From: Pelistega suis
GTDB lineage: Bacteria > Pseudomonadota > Gammaproteobacteria > Burkholderiales > Burkholderiaceae_B
Length of the DNA: 64,000 bases
Assembly (NCBI RefSeq): GCF_013133795.1
Contig: NZ_JABGBN010000002.1
Span: 358,574 to 422,573, forward strand
Reading direction: 5' to 3'
Each line of letters begins with the position of its first letter. Position 1 is the stretch's first letter. A model generated the notes under the pieces. It was not told the DNA's origin. It was given only the letters and a program-made list of their open reading frames with translations, and searched no databases. Position numbers and translations under genes: made by a program. This document shows positions 57,765 through 64,000 of this stretch, in pieces.

Positions 57765-58754
57765 ATGAAAAAGTTATTACGTCATTCTATTCTGAGCATA
57801 GGTGTCTTGGCGTCTAGTTTTTTACCTGCTATCAGTACAGCCGCAGATAACTTCCCTAGTAAACCTATTACCTATATTGTCCCATTTGCCCCAGGAGGTG
57901 CCAGCGATATTGGTGGACGTATCCTCAGTGAAGCCTTAAGTAAAGAGCTTAAACAAACCGTTGTAGTTGAAAATAAAACAGGGGCAGCAGGGACAATTGG
58001 TTTAGGGCAACTTATTCGTAGTGCACCCGACGGTCATACCTTATCCATCGTCGTGCCACCTAATTTATTAGCCCCTTATTTAATGCCTACAGCACCCTAT
58101 GATTTATCTAAAGATGTCAAAGCGGTTGGGCTTACTTACCTTACCCCAACGGTGATTGCTATCAATCCCAAATTTCACCCTAATATCAAGGATCTCAATT
58201 CCTTAATTCAAGCGGCCAAAGACAGCAAAAATGGGCTGAACTATGCCACTGTCGGTGTAGGTAGCACAGGACATCTGAGCATGGAATTATTAGCAAAAGA
58301 TCTCAATATCAAACTAGAACATATCCCATTTCGTGGTAGCAGCCCAGGAGTCACAGCTCTTCTAGCAGGAGAGATTGATTTTATGTTCTCTGATATTGTG
58401 TCATTATTATCACATCTTGATGCAGGAACCTTAATCCCTATCGCTGTAGGTACTGATGATCGTCTCTCTCAATTGCCTAATGTCCCCACAATCAAAGAGC
58501 AAAATCCTAAAGCCAATACAATTTCAACATGGACAGGGATTGTCGTACCTGCCCAAACACCTGATGCAATTGTCGATAAACTTTCCGCTGCTCTAAAAAA
58601 AGTCCTAGAACGTCCAGAATTACAAGAGCGTCTCACCGCTATCGGTGCCATTCCTTATTATCGTGACGGTGCTTTTATGCAAAAGCGCATTGTCGATGAT
58701 TCTGCTTTCTGGAATAAGATTATCCAAGATAATAATCTTCAACAAAAAAATTAA
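57765..58754 (+). CDS. Bug-family (TctC) tripartite tricarboxylate transporter binding protein, copy 1
   Basis: Periplasmic solute-binding protein of 329 residues. AAAGGAGA precedes ATG 57765, which begins a signal peptide (MKKLLRHSILSIGVLASSFL, cut near STAADN). The Bug pattern is clear: PSKPITYIVPFAPGGASDIG, VVENKTGAAGTIGLGQLIRS and YATVGVGSTGHLSMELLAK. These proteins are greatly expanded in Alcaligenaceae and bind carboxylates or amides. No TctA/TctB membrane genes are nearby, so it may be an orphan receptor. Ligand unknown. Confidence 0.92.
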   Translation: MKKLLRHSILSIGVLASSFLPAISTAADNFPSKPITYIVPFAPGGASDIGGRILSEALSKELKQTVVVENKTGAAGTIGLGQLIRSAPDGHTLSIVVPPNLLAPYLMPTAPYDLSKDVKAVGLTYLTPTVIAINPKFHPNIKDLNSLIQAAKDSKNGLNYATVGVGSTGHLSMELLAKDLNIKLEHIPFRGSSPGVTALLAGEIDFMFSDIVSLLSHLDAGTLIPIAVGTDDRLSQLPNVPTIKEQNPKANTISTWTGIVVPAQTPDAIVDKLSAALKKVLERPELQERLTAIGAIPYYRDGAFMQKRIVDDSAFWNKIIQDNNLQQKN

Positions 58755-58824
58755 CTCATTATCTTGATGACTCATATTCAACATAGCAATTCATTCGATT
58801 AGACCATCAATCAAGGAGACATTC

Positions 58825-59817
58825 ATGAAAAAACACCTAAAGAAGTTATCACTCACTCTGGCTATACTGACAGGACTAGTACCACCAGCTGTCAGTATGG
58901 CTCAAGCCGATAACTTCCCTAGTAAACCTATTACCTATATTGTCCCATTTGCCCCAGGAGGTGCGAGCGACATTGGTGGACGTATCCTCAGCGAGGCATT
59001 GAGCAAAGAGCTTAAACAATCTGTCGTAGTTGAGAATAAATCAGGGGCAGCAGGTACTATTGGTCTAGGACAACTAATTAGAAGTGCTCCTGACGGTCAT
59101 TATATCTCTATTGTTGTTGCGCCAAATTTAGTCACGCCTCTACTTATGCCCACACCTCCATATGATTTAACTAAAGACGTAAAACCCTTAGGAATGATTT
59201 ACGAAACCCCTACGGTACTCGTTGTCAATCCTAAATATCAACCTAAGATTACTAGCCTAGATAGTCTTATTGCGACGGCAAAAGAAAATAAACATGGCTT
59301 GAATTTTGCCACCTCAGGTGTAGGTAGTACAGCGCATCTCACCATGGCAAAACTCGCCAAAGATAATAAAGTAAATTTTGAACATATCCCTTTCCGCGGT
59401 AGTAGCCCAGCGATTACCGCTGTACTCGCAGGTGAAATTGACTTCTTATACTCTGAAGTACTTTCCCTATTGCCACATATCCAAAATGGGTCTCTGCGAC
59501 CGATTATGGTGGGGACAGTTAAACGCTTAGAAAGTCTACCCGATGTCCCTAGTATTAAAGAACAGAATATCAATATGGATACCCGTACTTCCTGGACAGG
59601 ACTGGTTGTGCCTAAAGATACGCCAGATGCGATTGTCACTAAGCTCGCTACTGCTATTGAAAAAGTAATGAATAGTGCAGATATCCAAAAGCGCTTTAAG
59701 GATTTAGGTGCTATTCCTGAATATCGAAACCCTCACATCATGCAAGAACGTATCGCTGGTGATAGTGCTTTCTGGGGTCAAATTATCAAAGATAATAATA
59801 TCCAACAAAACAATTAA
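58825..59817 (+). CDS. Bug-family (TctC) binding protein, copy 2
   Basis: A paralog of the preceding gene, 330 residues, with its own ribosome site (AAGGAG) and signal peptide (MKKHLKKLSLTLAILTGLVP, cut near MAQADN). The two mature proteins share most residues in the N-terminal third and around HIPFRGSSP, and diverge elsewhere, notably in likely ligand loops. The gene starts 70 bases after copy 1 without a terminator between, so both are probably cotranscribed. A 56-base stretch near the start of the mature part is identical between copies. Confidence 0.92.
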   Translation: MKKHLKKLSLTLAILTGLVPPAVSMAQADNFPSKPITYIVPFAPGGASDIGGRILSEALSKELKQSVVVENKSGAAGTIGLGQLIRSAPDGHYISIVVAPNLVTPLLMPTPPYDLTKDVKPLGMIYETPTVLVVNPKYQPKITSLDSLIATAKENKHGLNFATSGVGSTAHLTMAKLAKDNKVNFEHIPFRGSSPAITAVLAGEIDFLYSEVLSLLPHIQNGSLRPIMVGTVKRLESLPDVPSIKEQNINMDTRTSWTGLVVPKDTPDAIVTKLATAIEKVMNSADIQKRFKDLGAIPEYRNPHIMQERIAGDSAFWGQIIKDNNIQQNN

Positions 59818-59851
59818 TGTTTTTAAATATTACTCATCTTATTAAATGACT

Positions 59852-59895
59852 TCACCGCTAATAGTATCAAAACTATCAGCGGTGATTATTTTTTA
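59852..59895 (+). terminator. Intrinsic terminator after the Bug-family pair
   Basis: TCACCGCTAATAGT and ACTATCAGCGGTGA pair over 14 positions with one mismatch, followed by TTATTTTTT. It lies between convergent genes. Confidence 0.85.
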
Positions 59896-59951
59896 ATTAG
59901 ACATGCAGAATATTCGCTCTTTCGTGCTAATCCTAGCCATCCAATATCTCA

Positions 59952-60560
59952 TTAAGCATTTAACCATTCTTGGTAACTAGGTAATGCGAGTAGGCGTTGC
60001 TGATAGGCTAATGCTTGAGTACTAAAATAAGCCTCTAAACCATAAGTTTGAATACGGCCAGCCACAGGCACAAAAAAAGCATCTACTGCGGTAAAACACT
60101 GACCCGCTAAAAACTCACCACCAAATAGACGTAAACCCTCTTCCCATAATTGATTAATGCGCTTTAACTCTTGCTCAACTTCCGCTGGAATTTGGGGTAA
60201 GGAGATTTTTTCCAAAGGACTAAAATTACATATATCACGTAAATGAGTGAATCCTGAATGCATTTCAGCACAGGCACTACGAGACCAAGCACGTGCTTTT
60301 TTATCCTCTGCCCATACCTGAGGATAGGTTTCTGCGATATATTCTACAATCGCCAAACTATCCCAAATTACGCTACCTTGATGATGAAGTACAGGAATCT
60401 TTGATGTCGGTGAAAATTGAGCAAACTGCGCTCGTTGCCCTTGCAAATTATCCAGATAATAGACTTGCTTATCTTCAAAAGGAATATTTAATTCCTTTAA
60501 TAAAATCCATGGTCTTAATGACCAAGAGGATTTAGGTTTACTCACATAAAGTTGGTACAT
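59952..60560 (-). CDS. Glutathione S-transferase family protein
   Basis: A 202-residue cytoplasmic protein. The N-terminal thioredoxin-like domain has SSWSLRPWILLKELNIPFED, the cis-proline in TSKIPVLHHQ, and the glutathione-contacting VIWDSLAIVEYIAETYP. A helical domain follows with FTAVDAFFVPVAGRIQTYGL. The SSWSLRPW wording resembles the YfcF/maiA-like group in which a serine helps activate glutathione. Substrate unknown. Convergent with the Bug pair. Confidence 0.9.
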   Translation of the reverse strand: MYQLYVSKPKSSWSLRPWILLKELNIPFEDKQVYYLDNLQGQRAQFAQFSPTSKIPVLHHQGSVIWDSLAIVEYIAETYPQVWAEDKKARAWSRSACAEMHSGFTHLRDICNFSPLEKISLPQIPAEVEQELKRINQLWEEGLRLFGGEFLAGQCFTAVDAFFVPVAGRIQTYGLEAYFSTQALAYQQRLLALPSYQEWLNA

Positions 60561-60635
60561 AAACTTCCTTTCGATAAAGGTAACAGTATATACTTATTTA
60601 TAATTTAGTTATTCACGCAAAGCATTAGTGCCATC

Positions 60636-61307
60636 ATGAAAAAACTCTATCAACAATTCATGCAATTTATCCTCGCAAAACCAGATGGTCCAGAAGCACT
60701 CGATATGGCAATGGAAAACCTCATGGAAAAAGCACAAAGCGGCGATGCAAACGCAGAATATGAGATAGGACGACGCTACTTTGTTGGTGAATACTATCAT
60801 CAAGATATTCCTGCTGGTTTGCGTTGGTTAGAATTAGCGGCAAAACAGCATCATATCGAGGCACAATCTCTCTTGTGCCAATATTACTATCCTCGTCTAA
60901 ATATATATCCTAACTATACCGAAGCGGTCATTAATTGGTCTGCACAGGCTGCACATCGTCAAGATATAGAAAGTCTGGCTATCTGGGGAGAGATTCTCAT
61001 CACGGGTTTAGGTTCGCAAACAGCCTCAGCCGACTGTATCTTTTATTTGCAAAAAGCAGCCAATCAGCATCATCTACGTGCTAGCTATCTACTGGGTACG
61101 CTCTATTTACATGGCAAATGGGTAGCACAAGATTTGGAAAAAGCACGATATTGGATTGAAAGAACAGCCAAACAAGACTATATACCTTCTCAGCAAATAT
61201 TAAGCGATATGTATCGTCAAGGCATTGGGGTTTCTCAAAGTACAACTGAAGCTGATTTTTGGCAGAAACAATGGGAAAAATCTCAACAAACCAAAGAATC
61301 TACATAG
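60636..61307 (+). CDS. Sel1-repeat (tetratricopeptide-like) protein
   Basis: A 223-residue protein without an evident signal peptide. About five Sel1-like repeats are visible, for example GDANAEYEIGRRYFVGEYYH, GLRWLELAAKQHHIEAQSLL, HLRASYLLGTLYLHGKWVAQ and YIPSQQILSDMYRQGIGVSQ. Sel1 proteins act in protein-protein contacts; no partner is evident. The 3' half (from 60996) is part of a 1136-bp tandem duplication, so a truncated second copy lies at 62132-62443. Confidence 0.88.
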   Translation: MKKLYQQFMQFILAKPDGPEALDMAMENLMEKAQSGDANAEYEIGRRYFVGEYYHQDIPAGLRWLELAAKQHHIEAQSLLCQYYYPRLNIYPNYTEAVINWSAQAAHRQDIESLAIWGEILITGLGSQTASADCIFYLQKAANQHHLRASYLLGTLYLHGKWVAQDLEKARYWIERTAKQDYIPSQQILSDMYRQGIGVSQSTTEADFWQKQWEKSQQTKEST

Positions 61308-61318
61308 CACATCACAAT

Positions 61319-61443
61319 GTGCAAATATTAAAGCGAGCTTATCCAAAAAAGGGCGCACTTATTGGGGAAAATGACATTCATATCGCCGCTCATGCACGTA
61401 GTAAAGGTTTGTCACTAGTAAGCAATCATATGAGGGAGATGAT
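61319..61443 (+). pseudogene. C-terminal remnant of a VapC-like PIN-domain toxin, copy 1
   Basis: The frame reads VQILKRAYPKKGALIGENDI, then HIAAHARSKGLSLVSNHMRE, which matches the end of PIN-domain VapC/FitB toxins (GxxIGxxDxxIAAHAxxxGxxLVTNNxREF). One active-site acidic residue (Asp of the ENDI segment) is kept. The N-terminal catalytic part and any antitoxin gene are absent, and the last residues are replaced by IS sequence at about 61444. A non-functional fragment. Confidence 0.75.
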
Positions 61444-61572
61444 TCCCTAACTCTCGGGCTATCGTTTTTTTAGGATGAAAATGCAAAAGCCTCTCACAGG
61501 CTTGCTCTTTAATAGATACTGATATCTTCATATGTTGGACTCCTTTGTGTCCAAAATATCCGTACCAGTTTA
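61444..61572 (-). mobile_element. IS3-family 5' end fragment (nested copy, unit 1)
   Basis: These 129 bp match 63752-63880, the intact 5' end of the element: terminal inverted-repeat region (TAAACTGGTACGGATATTTT on the minus strand), the palindrome around GGACACAAAGGAGTCC, and the first ~29 codons of orfA with a few changes. It abuts the transposase of another copy at codon 'HSDQG', so this copy inserted into that one and was later truncated. Confidence 0.82.
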
Positions 61573-62131
61573 CCTTGATCGCTATGCAGTAACGCGTGCG
61601 GAGCAACGCCTTTAAAGCTCAGTATTTTTAACGTCTTTAACGCTAACTGCTGATTGTGTTGCTTACCATAGCACCACGCCACAATGGAGCGGTCATATAA
61701 ATCCAATATCAACGAGAGGTAACCCCAGTGCCACTGATTATCTTCATAATAGGGCACATAGGTCACATCAGCGACCAACTTACTCCTTGGGCTTGCCGAG
61801 CTAAAGTCCCTATTGAGTACATTGGCAGCTAATCCCTGCGTTTGCACACGACAGCTCTTTTGATACGTCTTGCGTTGCTGACGTATCTTGGCATTGAGTT
61901 CAAACGCCTTCATCAAGCGACCTATCTGCGACTGCCCCAATTTTAAGCCTTGGGCTTGCTCAAGCAATACCCCCATGCGACGACGACCTATCGTATAAAA
62001 ACATGCTTGTTGTATCTGTGCTATCCACTGCGCTTTTTGCTCATCACGTCGCATCGACTCGCTCGGATGCTTGGCCGCATAATAGCTACTTCTTGGCACA
62101 CTCAATACTTGGCAGGCAGCCTTGATGCTAA
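61573..62131 (-). pseudogene. IS3-family transposase OrfB, internal fragment, copy 1
   Basis: Contains VPRSSYYAAKHPSESMRRDE, RRRMGVLLEQAQGLKLGQSQ and the start of the DDE domain: first Asp in LVADVTYVPYYEDNQW and second Asp in ALLHSDQG. Immediately after that motif the frame runs into the end of another IS copy, so the catalytic Glu and the C-terminus are lost. The 5' end is cut at the duplication junction. Not functional. Confidence 0.85.
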
Positions 62132-62443
62132 CTCATCACGGGTTTAGGTTCGCAAACAGCCTCAGCCGACTGTATCTTTTATTTGCAAAAAGCAGCCAAT
62201 CAGCATCATCTACGTGCTAGCTATCTACTGGGTACGCTCTATTTACATGGCAAATGGGTAGCACAAGATTTGGAAAAAGCACGATATTGGATTGAAAGAA
62301 CAGCCAAACAAGACTATATACCTTCTCAGCAAATATTAAGCGATATGTATCGTCAAGGCATTGGGGTTTCTCAAAGTACAACTGAAGCTGATTTTTGGCA
62401 GAAACAATGGGAAAAATCTCAACAAACCAAAGAATCTACATAG
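62132..62443 (+). pseudogene. Truncated second copy of the Sel1-repeat gene
   Basis: Identical to 60996-61307 of the full gene. The frame has an internal ATG-free start; an apparent start at 62183 gives 86 residues holding about two Sel1 repeats. It lacks the promoter and first half, so it is most likely not expressed. Confidence 0.85.
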
Positions 62444-62454
62444 CACATCACAAT

Positions 62455-62579
62455 GTGCAAATATTAAAGCGAGCTTATCCAAAAAAGGGCGCACTTATTG
62501 GGGAAAATGACATTCATATCGCCGCTCATGCACGTAGTAAAGGTTTGTCACTAGTAAGCAATCATATGAGGGAGATGAT
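62455..62579 (+). pseudogene. VapC-like PIN toxin remnant, copy 2
   Basis: Identical copy of the fragment at 61319-61443, carried in the second duplication unit. Confidence 0.73.
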
Positions 62580-62708
62580 TCCCTAACTCTCGGGCTATCG
62601 TTTTTTTAGGATGAAAATGCAAAAGCCTCTCACAGGCTTGCTCTTTAATAGATACTGATATCTTCATATGTTGGACTCCTTTGTGTCCAAAATATCCGTA
62701 CCAGTTTA
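62580..62708 (-). mobile_element. IS3-family 5' end fragment (nested copy, unit 2)
   Basis: Identical copy of 61444-61572 in the second duplication unit, interrupting the OrfB frame at the same codon. Confidence 0.82.
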
Positions 62709-63312
62709 CCTTGATCGCTATGCAGTAACGCGTGCGGAGCAACGCCTTTAAAGCTCAGTATTTTTAACGTCTTTAACGCTAACTGCTGATTGTGTTGCTT
62801 ACCATAGCACCACGCCACAATGGAGCGGTCATATAAATCCAATATCAACGAGAGGTAACCCCAGTGCCACTGATTATCTTCATAATAGGGCACATAGGTC
62901 ACATCAGCGACCAACTTACTCCTTGGGCTTGCCGAGCTAAAGTCCCTATTGAGTACATTGGCAGCTAATCCCTGCGTTTGCACACGACAGCTCTTTTGAT
63001 ACGTCTTGCGTTGCTGACGTATCTTGGCATTGAGTTCAAACGCCTTCATCAAGCGACCTATCTGCGACTGCCCCAATTTTAAGCCTTGGGCTTGCTCAAG
63101 CAATACCCCCATGCGACGACGACCTATCGTATAAAAACATGCTTGTTGTATCTGTGCTATCCACTGCGCTTTTTGCTCATCACGTCGCATCGACTCGCTC
63201 GGATGCTTGGCCGCATAATAGCTACTTCTTGGCACACTCAATACTTGGCAGGCAGCCTTGATGCTAACGCCTGCTTGAGCTGCTCGTGATATAGCTGCAA
63301 CTCTTTTTTTTT
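62709..63312 (-). pseudogene. IS3-family transposase OrfB, truncated, copy 2
   Basis: Reached from orfA by a -1 shift on the A9 run at 63304-63312: the shifted frame reads KRVAAISRAAQAGVSIKAAC, then QVLSVPRSSYYAAK, a normal IS3 OrfB start. It continues identically to copy 1 and stops being transposase at HSDQG. Two of the three DDE residues are present and the Glu is absent, so it cannot transpose. Confidence 0.85.
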
Positions 63313-63837
63313 GACCTCATCCTTGCAATCACTGAGTATCTCTTGGAATAAACACTCGTAGGTAATTAAAATATCATTCACCTCTTTATCCAGCTGCTCT
63401 TTGGTCTTAGCTCTGGATAAGCGCTCACTGACCATTTTACGAATTCGTGCTTTATCAACCATTGCATCTCCTGTCCCATGCCATCTTAGGCAATCCCATA
63501 ACCGTATTTTATCAGGCAAATGCTCAGAGGGACTATGTGCGATATAACGTTTAATCTTTGTGTATAAGTCAGAGGGACGAATGCCAAATAAACGGGCAAC
63601 ATCACTGTAACCTATGGGGTAATGCTCTATCCAGTACAAAATCGCTTGATGCTGCTGTGCTTTACGTGTCAGGACACTACGCTCACTTATCCAAGCAAAG
63701 TCACCTTTGTTGACAAAAAAACTCCAGTCCCGAACGACACTGGCTGAAATCCCTAACTCTCGGGCTATCGCTTTTTTAGGATGAAAATGCAAAAGCCTCT
63801 CACAGGCTTGCTCTTTAATAGATACCGATATCTTCAT
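63238..63837 (-). CDS. IS3-family OrfA (DNA-binding subunit)
   Basis: A 199-residue protein. KISVSIKEQACERLLHFHPK, then AIARELGISASVVRDWSFFV, is a helix-turn-helix, followed by a second one in HYPIGYSDVARLFGIRPSDL. The C-terminal third is charged and likely coiled coil. The A9 run near its 3' end is placed for programmed -1 frameshifting into orfB. The gene is intact, but its partner is broken, so it may be expressed without activity. Confidence 0.87.
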   Translation of the reverse strand: MKISVSIKEQACERLLHFHPKKAIARELGISASVVRDWSFFVNKGDFAWISERSVLTRKAQQHQAILYWIEHYPIGYSDVARLFGIRPSDLYTKIKRYIAHSPSEHLPDKIRLWDCLRWHGTGDAMVDKARIRKMVSERLSRAKTKEQLDKEVNDILITYECLFQEILSDCKDEVKKKELQLYHEQLKQALASRLPAKY

Positions 63838-63893
63838 ATTTTGGACTCCTTTGTGTCCAAAATATCCGTACCAGTTTATATGATAGGCAATAA

Positions 63894-63928
63894 AAAAACC
63901 TCTCTAGGGATTATCTAGAGAGGTTTTT
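63894..63928 (-). terminator. Intrinsic terminator of an rRNA operon
   Basis: AAAAACCTCTCTAG and CTAGAGAGGTTTTT pair over 14 bp with a seven-base loop, followed on the minus strand by T7. It lies 11 bases beyond the 5S rRNA 3' end. Confidence 0.93.
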
Positions 63929-63938
63929 GATGTAATTA

Positions 63939-64000
63939 GCTTGACGATGCCCTACTTTCACAGGTGTCCACCCACTATCATCGGCGCAAAGGCGTTTCAC
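63939..64000 (-). rRNA. rrf: 5S ribosomal RNA (3' part only)
   Basis: The minus strand reads GTGAAACGCCTTTGCGCCGA, then TGATAGTGGGTGGACACC and GTGAAAGTAGGGCATCGTCA, the 3' half of proteobacterial 5S rRNA. About 60 of 115-120 nt are visible; the rest, and presumably 23S and 16S, lie beyond the right edge. Confidence 0.95.

Larger units (their letters stand above)
60996..63267. repeat. Perfect 1136-bp tandem duplication (Sel1 3' end, toxin remnant, IS fragments)
   Basis: Unit 1 is 60996-62131 and unit 2 is 62132-63267, identical throughout as far as I can read. The breakpoints fall inside the Sel1 gene and inside the transposase gene, and one base of microhomology (C) is shared at the junction. 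Unit 2 is followed by the original continuation of the IS. Identity indicates a very recent event. Confidence 0.92.
62709..63880 (-). mobile_element. IS3-family insertion sequence, 3' truncated by a nested insertion
   Basis: The element starts on the minus strand near 63880 with the terminal repeat region and carries orfA and the first two thirds of orfB. Its 3' part, with the last catalytic residue and right terminal repeat, is missing because a second copy inserted at 62708. It sits directly beyond an rRNA operon terminator. No target duplication could be identified. Confidence 0.85.

Noticed and set aside
59238..59639. 133-codon reverse frame opposite the second Bug-family gene
   Set aside because: Antisense shadow of a well-supported gene, with no start signal or domain.

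Overview
The window looks like chromosomal DNA of a low-GC betaproteobacterium, most likely family Alcaligenaceae (Pelistega/Taylorella-like). I infer this from gene content and order: rpsT, a DUF3579 gene, argF and argG in a row; aceE beside a PAS kinase/regulator pair and folD; tandem Bug-family binding proteins; and an ESPR-type autotransporter. Coding DNA is AT-rich and most genes have close relatives in Bordetella and kin. The genus is a guess.

Layout. 1-8855: 5' part of aceE (minus strand); a divergent FixL/FixJ-like two-component pair running into folD; oligopeptidase A; an SCO1/SenC copper chaperone. 8856-10040: no genes, filled by a family of long structured repeats, including a perfect 380-bp tandem duplication. 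10186-13952: rpsT, a DUF3579 gene, argF, argG and a rhodanese. 14064-17676: a Fur-type iron(III) ABC importer (binding protein, fused permease, ATPase) behind a promoter overlapped by a Fur-box-like site. 17799-24178 (minus): two tRNA-Val(TAC) genes, HU, a PLP-dependent sulfur amino acid enzyme, rlmB-rnr and a TauE/SafE exporter. 24288-29260: SirB-like protein, thioredoxin-fold protein, and a 1393-residue autotransporter with a 24-base poly(A) tract upstream. 29521-36377: acetyltransferase, SbmA/BacA-like ABC exporter, DUF455 protein, dadA, TM2 protein, Tdi1/DUF1851-like protein and a xanthine/uracil permease. 36378-36770: a second cluster of the structured repeats. 36782-47039: livHMGF and proC (minus), ugpBAEC (plus) and livJ (minus). 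47150-51678: PhoX-like phosphatase, an entericidin-like peptide, sodB and xseA. 51715-52117: an AT-rich gap with five DnaA-box-like 9-mers in 61 bp, looking like a replication origin or DnaA-titration site. 52118-57596: lpxK, Trm112-like gene, kdsB, adk, an SDR and murJ. 57765-60560: two tandem Bug-family binding proteins and a glutathione transferase. 60636-63880: a Sel1-repeat gene, a VapC/PIN toxin remnant and nested IS3-family fragments, 1136 bp of which is perfectly tandemly duplicated. 63894-64000: terminator and 3' end of a 5S rRNA gene (minus), so an rRNA operon lies just beyond the right edge.

Most genes are housekeeping or nutrient-uptake functions. The most unusual features are (i) ten long hairpins with compensating stem changes, a conserved asymmetric internal loop and a conserved apical core, in two intergenic loci; (ii) the DnaA-box cluster between xseA and lpxK; (iii) the homopolymer ahead of the autotransporter; and (iv) the recent tandem duplication that includes a broken IS and a toxin fragment. 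All assignments come from reading the sequence; no database search was run.
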